A stretch of DNA of 64,000 bases, from NCBI RefSeq assembly GCF_025561445.1, contig NZ_CP095096.1, forward strand, positions 227,822 to 291,821. Reading direction: 5' to 3'. Positions within the stretch are counted from its first letter, which is position 1, and each line of letters begins with the position of its first letter. The notes under the pieces are model-generated. The model had not been told where the DNA came from and made no database searches. It was given only the letters and a program-made list of their open reading frames with translations. Shown in pieces: positions 30,142 to 41,259 of the stretch. The DNA comes from Staphylococcus sp. IVB6181 (GTDB taxonomy: Bacteria > Bacillota > Bacilli > Staphylococcales > Staphylococcaceae). A program made the translations under genes and the position numbers.

Positions 30142-31017
30142 ATGAAAAATCATAATGTTAACATAACAACTACTAAGAAAAATCAATATTCCAAAGCTGA
30201 TACCTATCATAACAATATGGAGTATTTAACAGAATTAAAAGATTGTACTGATGAAAAGAGAAAGGCATGTTTGACTGAAAAGCTTATATACGTCAATCGC
30301 AAAAGTGTCTGTTATTTTGCAAGAAGGTTATTAAAACTTGCTAATGGAACGATAACGGATATAGACGATTTGATTTCAATAGGAAATATGGGAATCGTCT
30401 ATACGATTGAGCGATTTGATATGGATAAAAAATATCAGTTTTCTAGTTACTTATTCAGCAATATCCACTTCTTGATGCTCAAGGCAATTTCAGCCAATAG
30501 AACAACTATAAAACTTCCAGCCGAAAAGATGACGAAACTCAACAAGATGAGTACTATTATGGTTCGAAATCCATACCTACTCTCAAATGAGTTAGATCAA
30601 TTGCTTATCGAACAAATGAGAATAAGTGAAAATGAATTAATGGAGCTGCGAGGGTATTATCATACTCATTTTAAAGGGTTAATTTCTTTAGATGCAGAAT
30701 ATGAAAAAATTCAAGAAGAAGAGTGTATTGAACGTGCCTTAGGCTTTCTAGATATAGACTTAAGCCATTCAACTGAAACTACAGTCGTAAGTAAGATTAT
30801 GTATGAAGATGTAGAACGCATCGCTAAAGAGAATCTAACTGAATCAGAATGGAAATTATTAGAAAGATACTTTGGATTAAACGGGTATGAAGCCACACCA
30901 ACAGCACAAATCGCCCGTGAAGAAGGGTGCTCCAAATCCTGTGGCAGCTACAGAAAGAACAACGCTATAAGAAAATTAAAGAAGGCATTAAGACAAAAAG
31001 GATATTTTAGAAACTAA
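30142..31017 (+). CDS. Sigma-70-family RNA polymerase sigma factor, accessory
   Basis: 291 residues. Region 2-like segment: DIDDLISIGNMGIVYTIERF, then DMDKKYQFSSYLFSNIHFLM (about 75-114), followed by ISANRTTIKLPAEKMTKLNK (region 3-like). A region 4-like helix-turn-helix lies at the C-terminus (LTESEWKLLERYFGLNGYEA followed by TPTAQIAREEGCSKSCGSYR). It is longer than staphylococcal SigH or SigS and is none of the housekeeping factors. Its place at the edge of the dpt block suggests it belongs to a mobile element or controls nearby genes. Confidence 0.75.
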   Translation: MKNHNVNITTTKKNQYSKADTYHNNMEYLTELKDCTDEKRKACLTEKLIYVNRKSVCYFARRLLKLANGTITDIDDLISIGNMGIVYTIERFDMDKKYQFSSYLFSNIHFLMLKAISANRTTIKLPAEKMTKLNKMSTIMVRNPYLLSNELDQLLIEQMRISENELMELRGYYHTHFKGLISLDAEYEKIQEEECIERALGFLDIDLSHSTETTVVSKIMYEDVERIAKENLTESEWKLLERYFGLNGYEATPTAQIAREEGCSKSCGSYRKNNAIRKLKKALRQKGYFRN

Positions 31018-31035
31018 CAGAATAATATAAGAAAC

Positions 31036-31085
31036 AAGAGCCATGTACTTTATGTAAGAAATTACAGAAGTACATGGCTTTTGTG
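31036..31085 (+). terminator. Terminator of the sigma-70-like gene
   Basis: AGCCATGTACTT pairs with AAGTACATGGCT, followed by TTTTG, shortly after the stop codon. Confidence 0.82.
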
Positions 31086-31485
31086 ATTACAGAGATGTAA
31101 TTTTAAGCAAGTAAATATTTGTAAGCCAAGATATTGGGCGATATAAATAACATAACTTTGATTGTGAAAGTGATGAAGGTTTATTAGATAAAGAAAAGTT
31201 ACTAAAAATGTATTAAGGTTTAATTATTGAGTGAAAGGTTACATAGTCTACTAATTAGAAATAAAAAATGATAATATAGAGCACCTCATTACAGTAATAT
31301 GCTTAAAATCAACAATAATTTACTACTAAGATGTTGAAATATAGTTTAAAATAAAAGATAGAAATGCATATGTTTGAAGGAGAGAATGAATTGGTTGAAT
31401 TAAAAGAACTAGAAAAAATTTATTTTGGTCTTTAAGAAAAAATGGAATACATCTAAAAGCAACTAAAATTAGTAATGTCAATATA
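31086..31485. other. Region upstream of dptF
   Basis: 400 bases with no complete gene. AAGGAG near 31379 precedes a short open stretch (VELKELEKIYFGL, stop at 31432-31434). A one-base shift at the A-rich stretch would join it to the frame leading into dptF (RKNGIHLKATKISNVNIVDF), so the dptF mRNA may once have coded for a longer N-terminus or a small upstream protein. Confidence 0.4.
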
Positions 31486-33280
31486 GTGGACTTCAATAAA
31501 GAAATTTTACAATTAAAAATGAAAAATAGCATTGATAATACAACTTTAGAAATAATGAGAAATATTAGAACAGGGATAGCAGATTTTAATAAATTTAATG
31601 ACACTCAAAGCATTCAAACTATCAAAAATCAGCTAGACAGATTGATAAAATATACTAATAATAAATCTAGTATAGCTAGTGATCGCTTTAAAGAAATCAT
31701 GAAACATCTAAGTGTTACTTCAAGAGAATCAATAGTAAACTCTCAGGCCTTTACAAAGTTTAATGAGTATATGCATATTGATAGACCAATAGGACAACGA
31801 TTAATAAACACGATAAAAAAATTAAATGAAAAAGGATCAGGGATTGTTCTTTTAGTGGGCTCAGTCGGGGATGGTAAGTCACACTTACTTGCACACTTAA
31901 ATAAAAACCATCCTGAACTATTGGACGGAACAACTGTTTATAATGATGCCACAGAGAGTGACAATCCTTATAGAACAGCTCAGGAGACCCTCATTGAAAT
32001 ATTTAAGAAGTATAAGAATGAAGATGGAAAAATAATAATCGCTATAAATATAGGTATGCTACATAAATTAACAGAAAGTCTTTCTGAAATTTCTGATATA
32101 TCTTATTTAGGAGAGATAATTGAAGAGACAAATATTTTTTTAGAAAGTACGTCTGATCTAAATGAAAAAGATAACGAAGAAGTATCTGTTGTCTCATTTT
32201 TAAGTGAAAAGCCTTTTGAAATAGGCGAAAATGGAATCTATAGTGATTTTTACAATCAAGTAATGGATAAGGTATTTAAAAAAGAGCTAAACAACCCAAT
32301 TTATGCTGCTTTTATTCAAGATGATGGCTTTAACAGGTCTGAAAGTTTATATAAAAACTACAAATTAATGTTAAACAAAGAAGTGCAAAGTGCAGTAATT
32401 CACCTACTCATAAAGATCCAAATTGAAAATAAAAGGATTATCTCAACCAGAGCACTTTTTAACTTTATACACGATATTATAGTTCCTGATAACAATAAAG
32501 AAAATAATAACCTATTAATGAACTTATTGTTTGAAAGTGCGGATAGATCCCCGTTATTAAAGTCTATAAGTAGCCAAGATCCAAGTAAGATTCAGAATTA
32601 TAAGATAGATAAACTTAATGTTGAATTATATAATGCCTTAGATTTTTATGGTAAATGTCAACATTTCTTTGGTGACAAAGTATATAGCTTTATAGAAGAA
32701 TATATCATGCTGATTGAAGGATTAAAGCATATAAGACGATTTAAAATGCTTATTAGGTTACATTACCTTTTTAATCATAAAGATTATGGATAATCAGGAA
32801 TATATTGAATTTCTGCAATTGCTAAGGGATGTGGAAACAAATAAAGCCTCACAAAAATCGATATTGTTAAAGATCCAAAAAGCTATATATCACTCGAATG
32901 GAAGTCCGCAAACAGGATTTATTTACAATGAAAACTTTGAATTCAACTCTAAGATGAGAATAGGATTAGAACTGAAATATAAGCATGAATATATCAAAAC
33001 AACTGACCATTATACGATTAAAGTTGGAATAAATGTTAATGGAAAAAGTATGGAAATAGTAATCGACTATAACCTATACAAACTTCTATTTAAAATTGAA
33101 AAAGGATATGTTCTTAAATCCAAGGATAAAAAAGATGCGGTAGTTTTTTCAGAATTTGTAGAGAATATTTTGAATAACTTAGTTTCTAAAGACAAAACAA
33201 TTGTAAGTCTTGTAGAAAGTAATAAAAAATTTGAAGTGCAAAAAGGCTTCTTAGGATATGAAATTAAGGAGATAAGATAG
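31486..33280 (+). pseudogene. dptF: DptF-like restriction ATPase, split by a frameshift
   Basis: Two overlapping frames: 31486-32793 (435 residues) and 32786-33280 (164 residues). The first carries FKEIMKHLSVTSRESI and a P-loop LVGSVGDGKSHLLAHL (about 123-138), matching the DptF start region; the second is the C-terminal part (NQEYIEFLQLL). The stop of the first frame falls in the middle of the expected domain, so a one-base change near 32770-32795 best explains the break. A genuine ATGGATAA overlap of two genes is the alternative. DptF acts with DptG and DptH in restriction of DNA lacking phosphorothioate marks. Confidence 0.75.
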
Positions 33281-34581
33281 ATGGCAGAGTTAAGTGCACA
33301 ATTAATAAACAAATTGAAGTTAATTGAAGGTAAACCTAGTTTCAAAAGAAATTTTCACAAGGATTTGACCCAGTGATAGGTGCTTTATCAAGAATAAGTA
33401 TCGGGTGGAATCCGGTTTATTTAAAAGATGAATATACTATAGAAGATATTGCAGAAAACATTGACAGTGTCCAGTTAATCAATGGTGAGGAAATGGACGA
33501 AGACGAAAAGGTTCGATTTCTTTCGAATATGTTTGATCAATCTTATATAAAAGCATTTAATCATCCTTATCTGCTCAATTATTATGCTGTGAGTGAAAAC
33601 AATGAAAAAAAGGGTGAAATCGACATTGCAAAATACTTATGTCGAATCTTTGACTTAAATAACCATAATGAATGGAAACAATTTATTAATGATCGGTCAA
33701 CTTCTAATTTGGTTGAAGATCTATTAATAGATTCTCTAGGTGAAATGAATAGTACAGAGGTGGATAATAACTTTGTCGTAATTTCTGAAGATATTCTTAG
33801 AGAAAGGTTTGAAGATTTGTCTTATTTATTGAAACATAAGGATTTTGCTATAAAAAATATGAGCTTGTTTTTTGCATTTTATTATTTCCAGTTTTTAATG
33901 CAAACAGTGCTAAAAGTTGATCGACTTAACATCAATGATGATCGCGTTTTTGAGTTATATTACACATTAGACTCAGAAAAAATAACAAGTACAAGAATAA
34001 CTAATAAAAGTGGCTTTAATTTATTGAAAAAAACATACAAAAACATTCAGGCTAATGACAACTTAATAGGATATTTGAACGAACTGATTGAAAGTAATGA
34101 ATTTCACTCAATACAAGATATTAAAAATATGGAAGATAATCGTAAAGAATATCTAAATGCTGAGTTTAAAGAGTTTCTAGACAAATATAAGGTTTCTACT
34201 GATAGAAATGAAATCTTACCTTCTGATTTAGAAAGTAAAATTTCAATGTTTAGGGATTGGCTAGTCAAAGATCTTCCGAGTGAAACAGTATCTCGTTTTC
34301 CTAAACCGATTGAAGAGATAGGTGACTTATATTTCTTGAAACGTAGAGGGCAACTAGGGAAAGTACTGACACTTAGAAAAGAATTGATTATTTTGTTAAC
34401 AGCATTAATAGTTAAAGATAAAAAAATGATTATAAGAGATGTATTTGTTGAATTTGAGAAACGTGGAGTATTTTTAGATAGATATTCTAAAGAAGAAATT
34501 ATTGAGTTATATGAAAGAATGAATATTTTAGATAAGAAAAGTGACAGCGGGGAGGCTAAGTATGTCAAGCCAATACTATAA
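33281..34581 (+). pseudogene. dptG: DptG-like restriction protein, frameshifted near its N-terminus
   Basis: ATG 33281 opens MAELSAQLINKLKLIEGKPS, which ends at a TGA by 33376. The rest (FDPVIGALSRISIGWNPVYL onward, 402 residues from an internal GTG at 33373) is in another frame. A single-base change around 33340-33350 would join them. The C-terminal part has the DptG-type LFFAFYYFQFLMQTVLKV and ELYYTLDSEKITSTR segments. The internal GTG has no good Shine-Dalgarno, so the long frame alone is probably not the native gene. Overlaps dptH by 20 bases. Confidence 0.72.
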
Positions 34582-37500
34582 TTTTTTAAGTGGTAAGCTC
34601 GTAGAATTTTTAGAACACAGTACCCTTAATGAAGGTGATAGGTATTATTTAATTTTAAATAGCGAGAAAGAAATTGAAAAATTGCAAAATGCAATCATCA
34701 ATTCTGAGTCGAACAAATTAGAAACATTTCAAAGCGAAGAGTTTCAATTTACAACTGAAAGTATAGATGTTCAAGGGTTAAATGCGATTTTTGTATTTGC
34801 CAAACAAGGTGTGAAAAATGATTTCTTAGTAACTATTCGTAATAAAGTGTCTTTACAAGAGAAAGAATGGAAAAACTCCATAGTAATATTTGTGATAAAC
34901 GAGGATCTCGATAGTATAACAGGGGGTGCATTTGATTTAGCTAAACAAGGTGCGCCCTTCCATACACGTACGTTGCGTAATAATTTAAAAAAGCAAGTTG
35001 AAAACACACAAAACAATCTAAAAGATCACGAAAAAATAATTATGAACTTTGTAATAGAAAATACCTTCGATGATGAATTGGTTAAATATACATTGATGGA
35101 TTTTGAAGCGGTTTTCAGTATTATAGAACAAGGATCTATCAATAAAGAAAACTATCATCAACTAGGGCTTTTTGAAGATAAACAAATAGATACATTTGCC
35201 GATAAAGAGATACAAACACGACTAGAAACTAATAAAACATTATTTGACGATGTTAACTATTATCATGATCGAGGAAACCCAAGAGAAAGTTTAGAGGAGA
35301 ACTTTGATCGAGACAGTGTCGTGAATGAACTTGCCAAAGACGACTGGTACGAAATGGATTTTGAAACTGTAAAAAACAGTAAAGAGGCAATGGACAAATT
35401 AAAAAAAGTTGATATGGATTATCTTGAAGAAGACTTTTTAAAACAATTTAAAAATATAGAAGTATGGGATAAACCAAAAGGAAAAACCAGAGTACAAAGA
35501 AGAGAACGTAGTATAATCATCTTTAAAAAAAAGCACAATAGAGAGAATAAAGCTTCCGTTTTCTAATAATATTAAAATAGATACTAATTCAATCATTAAA
35601 CGTGGACAAAAACTCTTCAATCTTACGAACAACTCTAAAATAGAGATCGAAATGAAAGGTAACAAAAATAATATTATAATAAACACTGCGAACCTTAATG
35701 ATAACGATGATTACTACCTGGAATTTAGCTATAAACATAAAAATAACACGTCTTTAACTTTTAAATTCAGAATACTTATCGTTAACTTTGAAAGTCATTT
35801 AATTGAAAAGCTAAGAACGAACTATACGTTAAAATATGATACAAAAACTAAAATGGTAGAAGTATCAGTAAAAGATGTAGAAAATGAGTTAGTATTAAAT
35901 GATTCAGAATTTAAAGAAGCTGTTGTAAAAGAAAACGGTCAGGCATTTAACGTTGATTATACTAACGTATTTAAATTTAATGAACTGATTTCAGAAGATG
36001 AAACTAACATTTATATTCAGCTATTAATTAATAATGTCTTCTATAAGGTGAAGTTGAATGAGGTTACACAAAAGCCGGTTCCTGTTTCAGGAAGCTTTTT
36101 GATGAAGGAATTATATAATAAAAAAATCTCAATGGAAAATGAAAAAGGAAAAGTAATTCAAGGTAATAGTGAATACTATCCTTTTGCTGCTTTTAAAAAG
36201 ATGCTGAACATTGAAGAAGAAATGATCAACAATGGTTTTATGTATGGAATACTAACTAGCGAAAGCTTTTATGGTGAGAGGTTGGATTTAAAACCTGAAA
36301 TTATAGAAGCGTATGATAATTTAGTTGAGGAGATAAAAAAGAGAAACTCATTGCCTAGTTTAGTGTATTTGGATAACGAATTATTGGAAAGCGCTGAAAA
36401 ATATTGTTCTTTATTTGAAAACGAGTTAGATGAATTAAGAGATAATGAAAAGATTGTTGATATTCAGACTCAAAACATTCATAAAGTTGGCATGATTAAG
36501 GGGAATGACTTGTTATATTTAACTCCGTTACATCCTTTGGTTCTTAGATATGAAATTCAAAAATCTAAAGCTATTCAAGACAACAAGTTACCTGAAAAAA
36601 TTATAAAAAAATATAATCCAGCGGGGTTATTACCGTATTTTGTAGATGAAGAACATTATTATTTCTCAAATAATGAAGACGACTATCCTAGAGGTATCAT
36701 TTATAAACAATACACTTCGAAAAGTAAAACAAATGCTGAAAAAATGAGTTTAATTATCAAGTCTAGATTAAATGATTTTAAGACACACTTCGAATATCTG
36801 TTTAATATAAGTGATGAATTCGCATTGAATACTAGGTTTATTGATGTAGATGACTATAAGATGATATTAAAAGGTGTATGTGAATATATCTTTAATGAAT
36901 TCTCTAATAGCCAGTATATAAGCCTTATCAATCCGATAAATGTATTTATTGATAATACATCAGAAAATAGATTTAAGGATACTAACCGCAACAACGACAT
37001 ATTATTTGAAGAATTTTACAACATCAGTAATTATAAAGAATTAGTTGAAATGCTTGGAATCAAAGTACCGAGCAAAGTTAGAAATAATAATGAGGAAGAA
37101 GATGTTATAAAAGCATTAAAGGACAAGGTGAACATCTTCTTTAATCAAAATGATAATTTATTCCATATAACATTCCTGAATTTTGATCAAAAGCCACAAT
37201 TTAGTATAAATGATTTTAATAAGTTGAACAGTTCTATTGCTAATAATGGATTGTTATCGGATCTGACGTATACAGAATTGGGAAATAGCTTTGTATCAGG
37301 TTTTGGTGTTAATGGTCTTACTTCACATAGCACACTAGTAAATAGTGCAAAACTTTGGAACAGCTTTGTATCAGGTTTTGGTGTTAATGGTCTTACTTCA
37401 CATAGCACACTAGTAAATAGTGCAAAACTTTGGAACAGCTTTGTATCTAACAATCAGAATAAACGGTTGAATCCATTTAAGAAAAATGAAGTTATAGCAA

Positions 37501-39923
37501 ATAATGTTATTAGTTTATCAGAGCAAAATCTACAACCAATATTTGATACATCAAACTGGGTTACCTTTATAGATCCTTCAGTAGATTTATCTTATTTTAA
37601 TGATAGTGAACATGAACTATATGTTATTCACTACAATGATCAAACTTCATCGTTTAATTATGAGTCAATTACTGTTACGAACAACACTTCACAATATGAG
37701 AATGTATTGAAAGAGTTTTTAGCTAAGGTTAATGTTGATTTTAAACCTGAGAATATGGAGTCTATTATTCGTTCATTTAATATTTTAAACGGCGAGTGGT
37801 TATTATCTATTATAGGTACTCGAAATAGCCGCAGTCATAATGTTGATAATAAGGTAAGAGAAAAATTAAGCATAATTGCTGCCTATAAAACACTATTATC
37901 GCTACTGGATAAAAGTTCAATTACATGGATACCGGTCTCTTTAGAAGAAATCATCAGAGTAAGTAGACAACAAGGATTAGACGCGAGTACTGATATTTTT
38001 TCAGCAAAAGAGTTAAAACATAAAGGATCTATTTCTGATGATTTGCTATTTATTGGCTTTGAGATCAATGAAGAAAATGAAGGCGTATTTTATTTGCTGC
38101 CAGCTGAAGTGAAAGTAGGACAAAATGATTCTTCAGTTATGAATAAGGCATCAATTCAAGTGTCAGAGTTGTACAAGGTGTTAAATAAACAACTAATAAA
38201 TGAAGATGAATTATCATTCACAAGAGATTATTATAGACTCTTTTTCGCTAATATATATTTTGGAAATTTGAAGAAGTTTATAGATAACGGTGTTATTCAA
38301 GATGAAAATAAGATTGAAATGCTACAACATAAAACAGATGTGCTAAATAATAAAATCCACTTCAGTAATACCTTTAACCATACAATTGCTAAAGGCGCAG
38401 CGGTATTCTTTACTGATGGTAATAGCTTTAGAAAAGTATTAAAGCAACCGAATAGTAATATTTTAGAATTGCATCTAACTGAAAGGGATGCATATATCGA
38501 TGCTGAAAAAGGATATGAAGTCTTAAAAGAAGAAATCCAAATTGGTAAAAGAGGTATTTCATTAAACTTATTAGAAGAAAATATTGACTATAATAGAACG
38601 GAAAATGAGGATATAGAAGTTAGAGAAGAGAATGAATCACAATATCAAATAGATGATAGTGAGTCTGAATTAAAGACGACTAATCAAGAGACAGGAGATT
38701 CATCAGAAGACGTTAATGGAACTATCAAAAATGAATCTATGAACGATACTTTTATTCCTGATCAAGATAATCATGAAGAACTTGAAAATAGAGAACAAAT
38801 TAATAAAGTTGATGGCAAAAGAATTTTATTAGGTAATATCCACGGTAGCACTGAACAATCTTATTGGGAATACGGAGATAAAGGTTTACCTAATAGACAT
38901 CTGCTAATCAGCGGGAAATCAGGCCAAGGAAAGACATATTTTATGCAATGCCTTTTATATGAAATGTCCAAAAATAAAATTGACAGTCTTGTTGTAGATT
39001 ATACTGATGGTTTCTTGATTCCGCAATTAGAGGATGAGTTTGTTGAAAAATTACAAGATCATCTTAAGCCTAAATATATTTATAAAGATAAATTACCAAT
39101 AAACCCATTCAAACGTAATACTATTGATCTAGGCGGTTTAGTCGTCGAGGAAACAAATGATGATATTGCTGACAGAGTAGTTCAAATTGTCGATTTTGTA
39201 TTTAGTTTAGGTATTCAACAAAGCAGTTTACTAAAAGAGCATATAAGAAGTGGTTTAGATATTTTTGATGAAGATCTTACTTTTGGAATAATTAAACAAA
39301 GACTATTAGATGATGAAAGTAACCATGCTTTGACATTGCATGGCAGAATAAGCAATTTGTTAAATAAAGATCCATTTGCTTATAAAGACAATGCATTCAG
39401 CTGGAAAGATATATTTAATTTCAATGGAGATGTAAATATTTTTCAGTTGAAAGGATATAGTCCAGAAATCCAAAAAATTATCACAGAATTCTTATTATGG
39501 GACTTGTATAATTTTACCGAAAGAGAAGGAAACAAAAACTATCCAATACCAGTATTACTGGATGAGATGCAAAATCTAAATCACAAAACTTCTTCGCCAA
39601 CTACAAAAATTCTTAAAGAAGGACGTAAATTTGGCTGGTCATCTTGGTTAGCAACCCAATCTATTAGTTCTATTAAAAATGCTGGGGGAGAAACAGATGC
39701 ATTATATAATGCGGCATTACAAATTCATTTCGCTCCACCAGAAGACCAAATAGTTAGTGTGAGTAAGACGATGGCAACTGATAAAAATACTAGGCAACGT
39801 ATTGAAGAACAACTGGCTTCTCTAAATAAAGGACAGTGTTTAATTAATGGTTATGCTTTAATTAATAATGAGTTAAAGAAAGTTAATGAAGTGGTCGACA
39901 TTACGCCTCTTGAAGAAAGATAA
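34562..39923 (+). pseudogene. dptH: DptH-like restriction protein with FtsK/HerA-type ATPase, frameshifted at A8
   Basis: The N-terminal frame (ATG 34562, preceded by GGGGAGG) reads SSQYYNFLSGKLVEFLEHST and ILDSITGG-type segment NEDLDSITGGAFDLAKQGAP, as in DptH, and stops at 35566. The coding sense continues in the next frame from the run of eight A at 35525-35532 (IERIKLPFSNNIKIDTN) to 39923. The C-terminal 370 residues form an FtsK/HerA-like ATPase: Walker A LISGKSGQGKTYF, Walker B PVLLDEMQNL. A 75-bp in-frame tandem duplication lies at 37285-37434. About 1780 residues if rejoined. Confidence 0.8.
37285..37434 (+). repeat. 75-bp perfect tandem duplication inside dptH
   Basis: Two copies of a 75-base unit (37285-37359 and 37360-37434), coding for NSFVSGFGVNGLTSHSTLVN plus SAKLW, followed by a partial third copy (NSFVS). 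The reading frame is kept. Near-identity marks it as recent. Confidence 0.92.
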
Positions 39924-39936
39924 ATAAAAAAACAAA

Positions 39937-39980
39937 ATGAAACAGGGATGCGATCTTAAATAATACGCATCCCTGTTTTG
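39937..39980. terminator. Bidirectional terminator between dptH and the acetoin-dehydrogenase operon
   Basis: AAACAGGGATGCG pairs with CGCATCCCTGTTT. Both flanks are suitable for termination of the two convergent transcripts. Confidence 0.82.
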
Positions 39981-39984
39981 CAAT

Positions 39985-41241
39985 TTATAGGATTAACAAA
40001 TATGGATTTTCAATATATTTAGCTAAAACTTTTAAGAATTCAGCAGCATCTGCTCCATCTAGCAACTGATGATCGAATGTTAAACTGAAAGGCAGACGCT
40101 GTATTTGTCTGACGTTTCCGTCTTGAATAACGACTTCAGATTGCATTGAACCGACTCCGAGAATACCCGCTTCTCCAACATTCAATATTGGCGTAAAGTA
40201 CTCTATCTCGCTCGCTCCCATGTTTGTAATAGTAAATGTGGAACCTGATAATGCAATATCATCTGTCTCGCCATTTCTCACTTTATCAGCTAATGATTTA
40301 ATTTCATTTGCTAGTGCTCCGATGCTTTTGCCATCTGCGTTTTCGATAACTGGGACCATGAGTCCGTCTTCTAATGAAGTAGCAATACCTAGATGCACTT
40401 CTTCAAATTCCTTAAGTTCACCACTTTCGTATCTGACATTGATTTTTTGATACTCTTGAAGGGCAAGTACAACAGCCTTAGCCAATAAAGCAGTGACTGA
40501 TAGTTTTACTTCTTGTCCAGCGTCTTCTAACTCTTTTGATAACTTCTCTTTAAATGATAATAAAGCATCTGCAGTTACTTTTCGATGCAATGTAAGTTGT
40601 GCCGTTTGGTCTAAGCTTTGACGCATGTTTTGAGCAATGCGTTTACGCATAGGATTCAAACCTTCTCCAATAGAAGTAGAAGAAGCGGATGCAATGGCTT
40701 CAGATTCAGTTTGTTCAGCTTTTTTATCTAAACCATTTTCAAGTACACGCTGAATATCAAGTTTTGTAATTCTTCCATTTCCGCCTGTTCCTTTAATACG
40801 TTTGATGTCTAAGTCGTTTTTATCTGCCATATTGCGAGCAAGAGGGGAGATGAAAATTCGATCGCCTTGATTTTGAGTAGGTTGTTCATCTGCTTTAGAT
40901 GATTGAACTTCTTTTTTATTCTTCTCTTTGTCATCAGATTCGTTTTCTGTCTTTTCTGTCTCTACCTTTTGATCTGTATCAGGTGAATCTTCAACAGTTT
41001 CACCTTCTTCGCCGATCACGCCGATAGGTGTTTTTACTTTTACGTCTTCGCCGGCTTGAGCAGTGATTTTTAATATTGTACCGTCAGCAGGCGCTTCGAT
41101 GTCTTGTGTCAGCTTTTCCGAACTGATCGAGGCTACGATATCACCTTTGCTGACAACATCGCCTTCTTGTACATGCCATTCTTCAATTGTGCCTTCTTTC
41201 ATTGTCATTCCAAGTTTTGGCATCATAATATTTGTGCTCAT
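39985..41241 (-). CDS. acoC: Dihydrolipoamide acyltransferase (E2) of an acetoin-dehydrogenase-type complex
   Basis: 418 residues: N-terminal lipoyl domain (lipoyl-Lys in SSEKLTQDIEAPADG, about residue 43), acidic linker, E3/E1-binding domain (ISPLARNMADKNDLDIKRIK, about 128-165) and catalytic domain with FDHQLLDGADAAEFL carrying the active-site His and Asp. It transfers the acetyl group to CoA. Last gene of the operon. Identity as acetoin rather than pyruvate or branched-chain complex rests on its E1 partners. Confidence 0.85.
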   Translation of the reverse strand: MSTNIMMPKLGMTMKEGTIEEWHVQEGDVVSKGDIVASISSEKLTQDIEAPADGTILKITAQAGEDVKVKTPIGVIGEEGETVEDSPDTDQKVETEKTENESDDKEKNKKEVQSSKADEQPTQNQGDRIFISPLARNMADKNDLDIKRIKGTGGNGRITKLDIQRVLENGLDKKAEQTESEAIASASSTSIGEGLNPMRKRIAQNMRQSLDQTAQLTLHRKVTADALLSFKEKLSKELEDAGQEVKLSVTALLAKAVVLALQEYQKINVRYESGELKEFEEVHLGIATSLEDGLMVPVIENADGKSIGALANEIKSLADKVRNGETDDIALSGSTFTITNMGASEIEYFTPILNVGEAGILGVGSMQSEVVIQDGNVRQIQRLPFSLTFDHQLLDGADAAEFLKVLAKYIENPYLLIL

Positions 41242-41259
41242 CTATTACACCCCCTTGGC

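Noticed and set aside
30142-31017. Sigma-like gene as staphylococcal SigH or SigS
   Set aside because: At 291 residues it is far longer than either, and its context differs.
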